This document shows, in pieces, positions 26,019-35,133 of a DNA stretch of 64,000 nt; within the stretch, counting starts at the first letter, position 1; each line of letters begins with the position of its first letter. Below the pieces are notes generated by a model. It made no database searches. It worked only from the letters and a program-made list of their open reading frames with translations, and was not told the DNA's origin. The DNA is from Thermoplasmata archaeon (lineage in GTDB: Archaea > Thermoplasmatota > Thermoplasmata > Lutacidiplasmatales > UBA184): NCBI GenBank assembly GCA_021817245.1, contig JAKAVQ010000003.1, positions 124,001 to 188,000 on the forward strand, given 5' to 3'. A program made the translations under genes and the position numbers.

Positions 26019-27078
26019 TCGGGCCCGCTCGCCCAGTAAGCGAGGCGAGGAATGCTCCGGCCCTCGAAGAGGATGGTCGGGCGCCCGAGGGGATCACGCG
26101 CCCCCGCGAGATCGATCTTCCGGGCGAGAGTCGTGGTCACTGGGACGGCGCGCTCGCTCCGGTTCGGTGGCCCTCGCGCTCGGGACCGTTCGCAATCGTT
26201 CCTCGGGCCGGAGGGGGTGCCCATCCGCGGAGGTCCCGCCCGACAACGGCTGGGCGCGCTGCTCGAAGAACTCCGTCGGGCGCGAACGGCTTCGGGCGAC
26301 CCTCTGGATCTCGAGTAAGAGAGGCCAACGCCCGCGGCAGCGCATCCGCCGGCACGTCATGCGGGGGTGCCGGATCACGAATTCCTCCGGGGAGCGTCCG
26401 GAACTCGCTCGACCGCGGTCGACGGTGAATGAACACGCTCGTCGACTCTACGACGGACCGTCGCTCCGGAGTGGTGGAAATAGACTCGAGAGAGTAGTTC
26501 TCTCACCGGCCTCCGCCGAGGATCGGGCGATCACCGAGGTCGGCCATGATCGCGATCGCACGGTCCCTCGGACGGCCGCACCGGGGGCAGGAATTGTGAA
26601 CCCCCTCCGTCGCCGGTATCGACCGGTCGGGGCGAGCGGGGGGTTCTGCCGCGTACCGCGGGCCGGCCCACCCCCTCCCCACCAGAGATGCGTTGGTGGC
26701 GCTTCAGCGAGCGACCGGGTCCTGCGAAGGGTCGGGAAGCGACGCGTATCGGGCTGCCGGCTCGGCGGTCGGTAAACGGAGTTTCGTCCGGGGAGGACAT
26801 TGCTCCGCGCTCCGAAGGGGGAGCCGGACCCGCCCGACCTGGCCCCTCGCATGGTCTCGGCAACGCGGGCGTCCCACGTATGCCGCGGACGGGCCGCGTG
26901 CGCCCCCCCGCCTCGGGATCCCCTTCGAGGAGAGGTCCCTCCGCCATCGGCTGGTGCGCGCTTCAACGCGTCTCGACATACCGCACGACCGCCATGTTCC
27001 TCGCGGGTCCGGTCGGAACGGCTCCCGTTCCCATCCAAGCAAACGTTCAAAGACCCGCCCGTACGGAACCGAGAGACG
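26019..27078. other. Long stretch without a recognisable gene
   Basis: About 1,060 bases contain only short Arg/Pro/Gly-rich open frames on both strands with no domain or start context that persuades me. The stretch includes somewhat more A/T-containing patches than the core region. It may be decayed coding sequence of the accessory region, but I see no remnant with recognisable homology. Confidence 0.45.
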
Positions 27079-27231
27079 ATGGTCGCGGAGTTCACGATTC
27101 ACTGCTGCCTCTGCGGGAGCACACTGTTCACCGCCATCGACGTTCGGGCCTCCGACTCCGGGGCGACCTGCTCGGAGTGCCAACGCGTGATCGATCAACG
27201 CCCTGACTGGGCCCGCGTGGGCCGACCCTAG
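27079..27231 (+). CDS. Small zinc-ribbon protein (50 residues)
   Basis: From ATG 27079 the frame encodes 50 residues with two CxxC knuckles, C9-x-x-C12 (CLC preceded by a further Cys) and C31-x-x-C34, separated by 18 residues, the spacing of a zinc ribbon. No other domain is present. Such mini-ribbons in archaea are often nucleic-acid-associated or partner proteins; nothing here defines the role. The frame extends upstream without conserved sequence, so the short start is preferred. Confidence 0.5.
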   Translation: MVAEFTIHCCLCGSTLFTAIDVRASDSGATCSECQRVIDQRPDWARVGRP

Positions 27232-27641
27232 TCGGCCAGGGAAACGAACGATCCGCACCGGGGATCGCCGCGCCTCACGCGCGGGAATCTTTCAAGACGG
27301 GCGGGAGAGAACTCCGTTCTGCCGCTTTCGGTCTCGGCACGCCTCCCCGGGGGTGGCCCCGTGAACGTTACCGGGCGTCGTCGTGCATCGGCCGGGTCGG
27401 TGCCCTTCCCATCCGCGAGTGCCCGCTCGTACCGTGGTCTACCGTATTCCGCCATCCGGAGCAGCAACGCGCGAACGGTCTGGGTCACGCGAAGCGGTAG
27501 GTCGTCGCGCCCTCGGCACCTCACCGCGTCGCTCGCCCGGAGCCGGTGAGCACGCGTCCGGATTCCGTTCGTGGCGTTCGGAACGCAAAGGGGCGAGCCC
27601 TCTGCCACGCGGGACCCTGATGATCGCCGCGTACCGGCCGC
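27232..27641. other. Intergenic region, no gene supported
   Basis: About 410 bases. A minus-strand frame of 126 codons is open here and contains a plausible helix (TQTVRALLLRMAEYGRPRYERAL), but the rest is low complexity and I do not call it. Confidence 0.35.
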
Positions 27642-28154
27642 CTACTTCGAACGCGCATCGAGAGTACGGCGGAAGTGGACCAGACTGGCGCGCTCCTCAT
27701 AGCCGAGGGCCCTGTGGGCACGCCGAGAAGTTTCGTTCCCGACCTCGGTGTCGGAGGCCATCTCCTGGCAGCCTTGCGCCCGTGCCCACTCCTCCGACGC
27801 TCGGAACAGCGCTCGGCCAACTCCGCTCCTGCGGAATCGAGGTTGGACGTACCAGCCCTCGAGGTATCCGACCGGGGAAGAGCGACATCCGTCCGCAAAG
27901 GGGCGCAGGTCGACCTCCGCGAAACCTACCGAGCCTATCGCGTCGACCTCGGCCAGCAGCACGGTCGCCAGCATCGAAGCCCGCCACATTCGGCCGTTCT
28001 TCCAAGTGTCGAGGAGCTTGTCCGCATCCAGACCCAGCTCTTCGAGGTCGTGCTTCGGCCATAGCTCGTGCCTCAGTCGGATCCAGGTGTCACGGTCCCG
28101 AGGGGTCAGCGGGCGTACCTTCAGCTCCTTCCACGGTCTCGGCGGCGCGCCCAT
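27642..28154 (-). CDS. AAC(6')-type aminoglycoside N-acetyltransferase-like GNAT
   Basis: Starting at ATG 28154, the 170-residue product matches aminoglycoside 6'-N-acetyltransferases of the AAC(6')-I group within the GNAT superfamily. Conserved points are LRHELWP near the N-terminus, GFAEVDLR, GYLEGWYVQPRFRRSGVGRAL carrying the acetyl-CoA R-x-x-G-x-G loop, and the EMASDTEVGNETSRRAHRALGYEE stretch that lines the acceptor site. The enzyme would acetylate an amine on an aminoglycoside or similar cation. Its 5' end resembles a 33-bp repeat seen at three other gene starts to the right. An unrelated GNAT fragment lies upstream in the same frame. Confidence 0.78.
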   Translation of the reverse strand: MGAPPRPWKELKVRPLTPRDRDTWIRLRHELWPKHDLEELGLDADKLLDTWKNGRMWRASMLATVLLAEVDAIGSVGFAEVDLRPFADGCRSSPVGYLEGWYVQPRFRRSGVGRALFRASEEWARAQGCQEMASDTEVGNETSRRAHRALGYEERASLVHFRRTLDARSK

Positions 28155-28902
28155 CTCGGTAGTGGCATCGAGCGATCGGAGCACGGATAAGGGCTTCGCG
28201 GTCGCGCGTCCCTCTCGTTCATCGCGACCGGTCCTCGGACCCCTCTCGCCGTGGGGGGCCCGACGCCGGCGCACCGGCTCCGCGTGCGGGGATTGCGCCG
28301 GCGTCCTCCCCTCGGGAATCCAGAGGTGATACTCCTCCGCGGTGCGATAGCCGATCTTCTCGTACACGGGGCGACCCATCCGGGAAGACTGAAGGCGGCG
28401 CCGGCGGCACCCTTCTTCTTGCCCTCCGACGGCGGCTCGCTTCGATGACGTATATCTCAATTCCGTTGCAGCCGCTGGCCCGATCGAACTTACCTCGGGA
28501 TTTGCCCGGGATTGCGCATCCTGCGACGGCGATGCCGGCCCGCATCTCGGATCCGGAACCCGTTCGACAGACCGACCCGACCGCGTCGCGCCGGCGAACC
28601 GTCACCGGTTCGCGGTGGCCGAGAACGCGCGCGTACGGATGTGGCCCTAGACTCCGCGCGAGCCAGAACTCTGCCGCGTAGTCGACTTCGGTACCTCCCT
28701 ACCCCGCTTACCTTCGCGGGCGCTCTCCCGACGACGTAGCTCACCGGGACCAGCCGCCATCCGCGGCGACTCCTCCGCCGTCCCCAGCCTCCGCCCCGCA
28801 ATCGCCCTCCCCCGAACCTGCCCCCCCCAGTGGTGAGGCCCGACATCGCCCACGAGCACGCGAAGCCGATTGCCGGCCCCAAGGCAGGGCCCGTCGCGTC
28901 GA
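28155..28902. other. Gene-poor stretch holding a broken GNAT fragment
   Basis: About 750 bases between the AAC(6')-like gene and the MFS gene. The only recognisable coding trace is the GNAT fragment at 28314-28391. Remaining open frames are low complexity. Confidence 0.45.
28314..28391 (-). pseudogene. Fragment of a GNAT acetyltransferase C-terminus
   Basis: Codons here read LQSSRMGRPVYEKIGYRTAE and then EYHLW, the typical C-terminal strand-helix-strand of a GNAT domain (motif B, with the conserved Y-E-K-x-G-Y/F-R). No acetyl-CoA loop or N-terminal half precedes it in any frame, and the frame then continues with random sequence into the start of the AAC(6')-like gene. It is best read as the remnant of a second acetyltransferase gene that has been lost. 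Confidence 0.55.
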
Positions 28903-30162
28903 CTAGGGGACGGTGTCCAAGGTCTCCACCTTGGCGGAAGTTCGTGGGTCGTACCCGAACTTCCAGAGGGGCCGCAGGAAGAGGTATCCGACACCGGTCG
29001 CGAGGGAGCCCACGGCGGCGAGGAGGAACGTGAAGGAGAGTCCGGAGGTCACGATCAAGATTCCGCCCAATACTTGGGACGCAGGTATGGCCGCGTAGCT
29101 GATCGCGCTGTCCGTGGCGAGATACCTTCCCTGAAGTCTCGCCGGTACGAGGACTTGGACCGAGCTCAGCCAACTGACGTTCAGGATTCCTTGCCACACA
29201 CCGAACGCCAGGAACAGCGGTAACGCGACCGGGATCAGCGGCAGAAGAATCAACACCAGGATTGCGAAGCCGTCGGTTAGACCGGTCAGAGCCCAGATCC
29301 GCCCGGTAAAGCGCGTAAGTCGGAAGCGGCCGACCGCGAGCCCACCGACTCCCCACCCGGCCGCAAGGGCTGCCTCTATTCCGCCGTACACAATGGCGCT
29401 CCCGTGCAGTGTCTGGGAGGTGTAAACCACGAGAAACGTCATGACGATCGACCACAGAAAGTTCGACACAAGCGCAACGATGGTGAGCTCGAGAAGTCCC
29501 AAGGTGTGTCGAAGGTAGGCCAATCCCTCTCTCACTTGGTCGAGGAGTTTTTCGGAAGCGGCTGCGGTCTTCGACGCGGAGGTCGTGGTGCCGATCAGCG
29601 CGATAAAGAGGGCGCCGACCAAGTATGCGGCAGCGTCGACACCCAGACTTGGAACGGCGCCGAGAGCGACCACGGCGAACCCGGCCGCCGCGCTCCCGGC
29701 AATCCCGACGATCGATTCCGAGGACTCAAAGAGTCCATTGGCCCGATCCAGATGCTCCCGGGCGACGATCTCGGGAAGCAAGGCTTGGGCGCCGGGCCCA
29801 AAGAAGGTAGCGCAGATCGCAAAGACGACGGACGCCAGCACGATCAGCGCGAGATTGAAACCGAGGAGGTAGAGCGCGATTACCAGCGCGCCCATGGCCG
29901 CGCCCCGCCCGAGGGAGGAGACGACGATCACGCCACGCCGGCTGTATCGATCGACCACGGTGCCCGCGAACAGGCCAAACGCGACGGCGGGAACGAACTC
30001 CGCGAGACCCACGTACACTACGGCAAGGGCAGAGCCGGTGTCGGCGAACGTGTACCAGATGAGCACGACATATCCGAGAGTGGAACCAAAACGCGAGACG
30101 ACACGAGCGCTCCACAGACGAGTGAAACGTTGGTTCGTCCATAGCCGGGACCAATCGCTCAT
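28903..30162 (-). CDS. MFS efflux transporter
   Basis: The 419-residue product has about eleven to twelve membrane segments and the MFS_3 layout. It starts with MSDWSRLWTNQRFTRLWSAR; the loop between segments two and three is FAGTVVDRYSRRGVIVVSS (the D-R-x-S-R-R motif A), and the two six-helix halves are separated by a polar linker near residue 195. Family members export drugs or other small molecules by proton antiport. The frame is open another 130 codons upstream, but that part is unlike a transporter and a TATA-like cttactatac at 30191-30200 is correctly placed for ATG 30162. A second possible start is ATG 30210. Confidence 0.88.
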   Translation of the reverse strand: MSDWSRLWTNQRFTRLWSARVVSRFGSTLGYVVLIWYTFADTGSALAVVYVGLAEFVPAVAFGLFAGTVVDRYSRRGVIVVSSLGRGAAMGALVIALYLLGFNLALIVLASVVFAICATFFGPGAQALLPEIVAREHLDRANGLFESSESIVGIAGSAAAGFAVVALGAVPSLGVDAAAYLVGALFIALIGTTTSASKTAAASEKLLDQVREGLAYLRHTLGLLELTIVALVSNFLWSIVMTFLVVYTSQTLHGSAIVYGGIEAALAAGWGVGGLAVGRFRLTRFTGRIWALTGLTDGFAILVLILLPLIPVALPLFLAFGVWQGILNVSWLSSVQVLVPARLQGRYLATDSAISYAAIPASQVLGGILIVTSGLSFTFLLAAVGSLATGVGYLFLRPLWKFGYDPRTSAKVETLDTVP

Positions 30163-30190
30163 CGCCGAAGGCCGGGCTACGGTGACATCG

Positions 30191-30200
30191 GTATAGTAAG
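30191..30200 (-). promoter_or_regulatory. TATA-like box of the MFS gene
   Basis: CTTACTATAC on the minus strand lies 29-38 bases before ATG 30162, supports that start, and argues against the longer N-terminus. Confidence 0.45.
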
Positions 30201-30252
30201 TAACTCGCATGGACGTGCCGCATCGTACGTCCTGCGTTCGCCCGCACGTGCG

Positions 30253-30792
30253 GTGCCTGCAGGCCCATCCAATCCCGAACCCTTTCCGCCGACCGACCCC
30301 ACCCGCCTCCGCACGAACGCCGTCGAGGTTCTGCCGAGCATCGGCCATGGCTGGGACCTCCCGATCCTCGCGATCTCCGAGGCGAAACGACTGTGGCCGA
30401 GCGGTCAGCTCCGGTTCAGCGCGGGGCAGTTCGAGAACGCGCGGAGCGGCTTCGCGGACTACGCGCGGGACGGTGAGAGCGCGAAGAAGTCGCGTGCCCG
30501 CGTGAACCGCACGAACCTCGAAGATCTGGAGGAAAAGGTCCTCATGCTGCACGAGCTACATGCGAAGTTTGAGGAAGACGACCGCGGGAGAGTCGTTGGA
30601 CGAGCGGCCGGGGTGGAATCACGATGGAGGTGTCGTAGGCCGGTGTCCTCACCCTTTCCCCCACGCGGAGGAGTCCGCGGACCGATCGGTCGACATGCTC
30701 GACCCACCAACCGAAGCGGCCCATCTCGGATCCTTTTTGGTCCGGTTCGTGGTGCCGGCTCCCGGGTCGGAATCGGTTCAGCTCGATCGTAA
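30253..30792 (+). CDS. Possible hypothetical protein, perhaps decayed at its 3' end
   Basis: This GTG-initiated frame of 179 codons runs antisense to the discarded upstream extension of the MFS gene. Its middle, about residues 20-112, has amino-acid composition that looks coding, with an amphipathic NRTNLEDLEEKVLMLHELHA helix, whereas residues after about 115 are Arg/Pro/Gly-rich as in random sequence. It may be a genuine small gene whose end has been lost, or chance. No family is recognised. Confidence 0.25.
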   Translation: MPAGPSNPEPFPPTDPTRLRTNAVEVLPSIGHGWDLPILAISEAKRLWPSGQLRFSAGQFENARSGFADYARDGESAKKSRARVNRTNLEDLEEKVLMLHELHAKFEEDDRGRVVGRAAGVESRWRCRRPVSSPFPPRGGVRGPIGRHARPTNRSGPSRILFGPVRGAGSRVGIGSARS

Positions 30793-31027
30793 ACTGGTGG
30801 ACAGGATTGTCGAGCTACGCGAACTCGCCAAGCGAGCTGTGAGTTCGAGTCGTCTGACGGGATCCGAGCGCCTTAAAGAAACAAATTGAACGATGGGGAC
30901 TGCGCACGCGCAACTCCGTGTAGAGGGGCCAAATCGGGGCGGTCCTCCCAACCACGGAACGGAAAGGACGTCTGCTCGATTCAGTAGGCGCCGGTTCGGT
31001 CTCGGATCGAGCTTGTGATTCGTCGCC

Positions 31028-31060
31028 CGCGCCCATCGCGGTCCCATCATCAGACGCGCG
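31028..31060. repeat. 33-bp gene-start repeat, copy A
   Basis: One of three copies in 1.7 kb that differ at only a few positions. On the minus strand each copy contains GATGAxGGG, then a GC-rich spacer, then ATG and G/AGCGCG. In this copy the potential ATG (31036-31034) opens a frame without recognisable product. See copies at 32125 and 32665. Confidence 0.75.
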
Positions 31061-31107
31061 TGTCCCTTCGTGAAGGTCGCGTCGTCCAGACGCTGGTCGC
31101 CGCGTCG

Positions 31108-32133
31108 TCACTCCCCGAGAATCTTGAGACCGAGGTGCCGTCGAGTCGCGTCGTGTATCCAGAGTCCCGGGGCTCGACAGTCACTGCGGCTGAAGTGGAA
31201 CCCCCGTTGTCGATACAGCCGCACGGCATCTGTCGGATTCTGAAGGGACACGGTCAAATCAACGTAGGCAACACTCCTCGAAGCAAGATTACTCAGCGCT
31301 CGGTCAATGAGCGCGGATCCGATTCCCCGGCCCCGGTGGCTCGGACTCACCTCCAGATCCTGGATGTGCGCCGATTCGTCTCTCCGCGTGACCAGCACGG
31401 CGCCGACGACCCTCTTCTCGATCGTCGCCACGAACGAGGCATCCCAGTCGAGTCGGGAGGGGCGCGCTGCAAACAGCGATCTCAGGTAGCGGCTCCCCCA
31501 CAGCGCGGTATCACCGCCGGGACCGAACGCCGCGTCGATGTGTTCGCGGTATGCCTGAATGGCGGCGACACCCCCGACGTGCTGCCGGCGGAGCCTCTCG
31601 AGATGGACATCTCCGGGTGGGTCTCGGGCCGTACGGAGCCCGCGAGGGTCGATCTCTAAACGCCTTCGCTCGATGTGGCGGAACCCGAGTTCGCGCATCA
31701 CCAAGGGGAAGCTTCGTGGTGCAATCGGCTGCATGCTGTCACTGACGGTGAAGATTGGTCCGCTGCCGAACAGTGCCCGCATCTGATCACGCAGGATCGA
31801 GGCCGTGCGGTGGCCGTGGGTAAGATAGAAGGTAGACAACTGAAGCCCGGCTTGGTGGCGAGACCGCAGGCAGAGCACGAACCCGATCGGTGAGCCGTCA
31901 CCCTGTCTCAAGACTCGGGACAGTTGCTTCCCAGCCTTCGCGTGGTTACGATCATCGTCCGCGATGCGGGCTCCGCGACTCGGGTACACGAACACCATGT
32001 CCCGGCGATACCTCCGCCAGAGATCGGGCGTCACCCGCTCTGTCGGGAGCTCGCGGAACGTGGTGCTACTCCCCTTGGTTGAAACACGGCCGGCCGGACC
32101 GCTCGTGCGGGGCACTCGGCGCGCCGCGCTCAT
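31108..32133 (-). CDS. Tandem GNAT-family acetyltransferase
   Basis: The 341-residue product begins at ATG 32133, which lies inside copy B of the 33-bp repeat; an in-frame GTG at 32154 is also possible. The C-terminal domain (about residues 210-335) is a clear GNAT fold with the acetyl-CoA loop RGRGIG within EVSPSHRGRGIGSALIDRAL and a closing RLYRQRGFHFSR. The N-terminal half ends in VMRELGFRHIERRRL, which resembles the closing strand of a second GNAT domain that lacks a clear CoA loop. The acceptor is unknown. Confidence 0.75.
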   Translation of the reverse strand: MSAARRVPRTSGPAGRVSTKGSSTTFRELPTERVTPDLWRRYRRDMVFVYPSRGARIADDDRNHAKAGKQLSRVLRQGDGSPIGFVLCLRSRHQAGLQLSTFYLTHGHRTASILRDQMRALFGSGPIFTVSDSMQPIAPRSFPLVMRELGFRHIERRRLEIDPRGLRTARDPPGDVHLERLRRQHVGGVAAIQAYREHIDAAFGPGGDTALWGSRYLRSLFAARPSRLDWDASFVATIEKRVVGAVLVTRRDESAHIQDLEVSPSHRGRGIGSALIDRALSNLASRSVAYVDLTVSLQNPTDAVRLYRQRGFHFSRSDCRAPGLWIHDATRRHLGLKILGE

Positions 32134-32157
32134 CGCGGTCCCGTCATCGAACACGCG
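32125..32157. repeat. 33-bp gene-start repeat, copy B
   Basis: It covers the start of the tandem-GNAT gene: the ATG at 32133-32131 is inside the repeat. It differs from copy A at about four positions and from copy C at about four. Confidence 0.8.
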
Positions 32158-32193
32158 GTCCGCTCAGGAATCGTGCGTCGAGAGGGGGGCTCG

Positions 32194-32292
32194 TCAGAGG
32201 GAACGAGCCGTCAAAGCGAACAGAACCACCGCGCCGGCGAGGATCGCCGCAACGACCGCAGCAACCACGACCGAGTCAATTGGATCGTACAT
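32194..32292 (-). CDS. Small single-span membrane protein, or tail of the preceding gene
   Basis: From ATG 32292 this frame encodes 32 residues, MYDPIDS followed by one hydrophobic helix of about 20 residues and TARSL. The same frame is open back to 32427, directly after the TAA of the two-CxxC gene, and that upstream part (AKAFTAAERARGARG..., then LDRDTGCE) also has coding-like composition but no start codon. Two readings are possible: an independent micro-protein, or a membrane-anchoring tail once joined to the zinc protein and now cut off by a stop codon. Confidence 0.4.
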   Translation of the reverse strand: MYDPIDSVVVAAVVAAILAGAVVLFALTARSL

Positions 32293-32427
32293 CTCGCACC
32301 CGGTGTCACGGTCCAGCGGTTCAATACCATATCGGCCGTTTAGTGCGCGGGTGAACTCACGGCCGAGCGTTTCGCTCCCACGCGCTCCCCGTGCTCGTTC
32401 AGCGGCCGTGAAGGCCTTGGCCCGGAT

Positions 32428-32673
32428 TTAGTACTTCAACAGGAGGAGCCGACACGTCGGGCAGCGGTAGCCGTCGAACCAAACCATTCCTCCCCGCGTA
32501 TAGTCCCCGATCTTCTCTCCACCGAGGGCCAGGGTTGAGCGTTTCTTGTGCCATTTCGCCCCTCCGGTAATCGACTCGGCGGCGACCGAGCCCGGCTCCA
32601 TGGCGGATTGACAGTACGGACACGTTTGCGGGGGAACACCATCCTGCACGGGGCGGTCTCGCGGCGCGCTCAT
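32428..32673 (-). CDS. Small two-CxxC zinc protein (DUF6487/PF20097-like)
   Basis: The 81-residue product starts at ATG 32673 inside copy C of the 33-bp repeat. It has a CPYC knuckle followed by QSAMEPG near residues 18-28, a central charged-aromatic region with AKWHKKRSTLALGGEKIG, and a second knuckle in YRCPTCRLLLLKY at the C-terminus. That pattern matches small DUF6487-type proteins of unknown function that probably bind one zinc. The stop is TAA, and an open frame with a membrane helix continues beyond it. Confidence 0.7.
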   Translation of the reverse strand: MSAPRDRPVQDGVPPQTCPYCQSAMEPGSVAAESITGGAKWHKKRSTLALGGEKIGDYTRGGMVWFDGYRCPTCRLLLLKY

Positions 32674-32697
32674 CGCAGGCCCGTCATCGGACGCGCG
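32665..32697. repeat. 33-bp gene-start repeat, copy C
   Basis: It covers the start of the two-CxxC protein gene. Right of it lie 214 bases with no recognisable gene and then the end of the IS21-family element. Confidence 0.8.
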
Positions 32698-32976
32698 CGC
32701 CCCACATCAAGCCTCGGGGCTCGCTCGGCAAGGTGAATCTCGCTCGCCCCCGCGGCATGATGGGGACACGGGCTCGCGTCCCGCTCGAATCGCGCGGCGC
32801 GAGCCCTGCGCGCTCGCTTCGCGCCGATGACCGCGAGAAGCGCACAACCCGCCTCCGAAACCCCTTCGACCGCGACCGACTCTGCGACCGCAGCCCGCAC
32901 CGTGCTCCTGATGTCGATGGGCCTGGTAATTTCCCCACTTCTGGGCTTTGATTTTTCCCCACTTCGATTTAAACAC

Positions 32977-33793
<817 letters not shown>

Positions 33794-33797
<4 letters not shown>

Positions 33798-35098
33798 CGC
33801 GCACCTCCCGAGGTGAGGAACTCATCGTAGACCGCCAGCGGCCGCTCCTCCACCTCGGGGATGGGCGCCGCGGCGTGGGTGCGGAGGTACTCCGAGAGGT
33901 TCCGCTGACGTGCCGCTGAGTAGAGCCCGACGAAGTGTTCCTTGATCCGGACCACGGCCCCGCTCCCCCCGCGCAGCTCGTGACGACAGACCTCCTGGTT
34001 GTCCACCTCGATTAGGAGTTGGCGGTCTCTCAGGCGCAACAGGGCCTCGCGGCCCGCATACCGCCAGGGGACTGAGCAGCGGTTGCCGCCGAACGACACG
34101 AAGCACTCGCGCGAGACCTTGCGAGTCTCGCTCACCGTCACGGGGAAGAGGGGCCGTGCGTCGAGTGCATGGAGGTGCTCTTCCTCGAGGAGGTCGAGGG
34201 AGATCCGGCCCGTCGTGGCGTGGACCCGCTCGGCGTTGACGGTGTTGCACCACCGTTGCGCTTGGCGGTTGAGGTCGCCGAGGCCGGTGAACGGCCGACC
34301 GAGGAAGAAGTTCTCTTTGACGAATCGGATCGTGCGCTCGATCTTGCCCTTGGTCTGGGGGCGGTAGGGCCAGCACAAACGAGGCCGGAACCCGTAGTAG
34401 GCGGCGAACTCGCCGTACTGTCGGTTCCACTGGTGCTCGGCGGTGAGGAGTGCCCGCTCGAAGACGACCTAGGTCATGTTGTCATGCAACAGGTCGTCGG
34501 GGTAGCCGCCGAGGTAGTCGAACGCATTCAGGTGGCAGCGGATCAGGATGGGGGTGGTGATCCGGGTGACGAACTCGACGTAGCGGCAGCGGGAGTAGTC
34601 GAGGATCATCGAGAAGCCGTAGAGGTGGCGGCGCACCCCGTCCTCCTCGAGGTATCCGAAGTGGCCGAAGTCGACCTGCGCCTGCTGGCCGGGATCGGTC
34701 TCGAATCGAACGACGGCGGCGATCTCCTTCTGCTGCCTCAGCGGACGGACGAATCGCTTGACCAAGTCATAGCCACCGGCATACCCTTGGCGTTGGATCT
34801 CCTCGAGAAGACGGACCGACGAGAGGGGATGTTGCGCGATCCGTGCCTGGAGATACGGCTTGAACGGGTCCAGCAAACTCGGCGCCTCGACCCGAGGATG
34901 CCGTTCTCCGGGAGGGCCGAGATGCAGGAGGCTCCGAACGGTCTTTCGATCGAGGTCGAGCTCGCGGGCGATGGCACTGATCGACATTCTCTCGGTCGAC
35001 ATCCGACGAATCTCTGCCGGCTGTTCCAGTCGAAGCACCTGGTTCCTCCCCCGCACCCTCTCTTCCAAGGGCCCGGGAGGGGTGGGGAGATTCGACAT
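33794..35098 (-). pseudogene. istA: IS21 transposase, interrupted by in-frame TAG
   Basis: The first 209 codons (35098-34469) encode the N-terminal HTH (MSISAIARELDLDRKTVRSLL) and the start of the DDE catalytic core (QQAQVDFGHFGYLEEDGVRRHLYGF). A TAG at 34471-34469 replaces what should be a sense codon (family sequence LLHDNM-x-x-VVFERAL). The same frame then continues for 224 codons through VVFERALLTAEHQWN, PYRPQTKGKIERTIRFVKENFF and the C-terminal domain to 33794. The reading frame is otherwise intact, so the stop is the only visible lesion. Its stop overlaps the istB start (ATGA). Confidence 0.88.
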
Positions 35099-35133
35099 CC
35101 CACTTTCGGGGAGATTCGCTGTCCCACTTACAC

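Larger units (their letters stand above)
30163..31107. other. Weakly coding stretch of the accessory region
   Basis: Nearly 950 bases separate the MFS and tandem-GNAT genes. A plus-strand frame (30253-30792) is annotated with low confidence, a plus-strand 64-codon frame (ATG 30695 to 30889) has no recognisable family, and the left copy of the 33-bp repeat lies at 31028-31060. A minus-strand frame starting in that repeat codes for nothing I recognise. Confidence 0.4.

Noticed and set aside
27228-27608. A 126-codon minus-strand frame
   Set aside because: It contains one plausible helix but the rest is low complexity, with no start context or domain.
30163-30552. N-terminal 130-codon extension of the MFS transporter
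   Set aside because: It is unlike any transporter N-terminus, and a TATA-like box fits ATG 30162.
30778-31111. Minus-strand frames starting near repeat copy A
   Set aside because: The encoded sequences have no recognisable family and a shadow-like Arg/Ser/Pro composition.
34469-34471. Pyrrolysine recoding of the TAG in istA
   Set aside because: No pyl genes are seen, the companion istB is frameshifted, and a decayed element explains the stop; kept only as a check in the findings.
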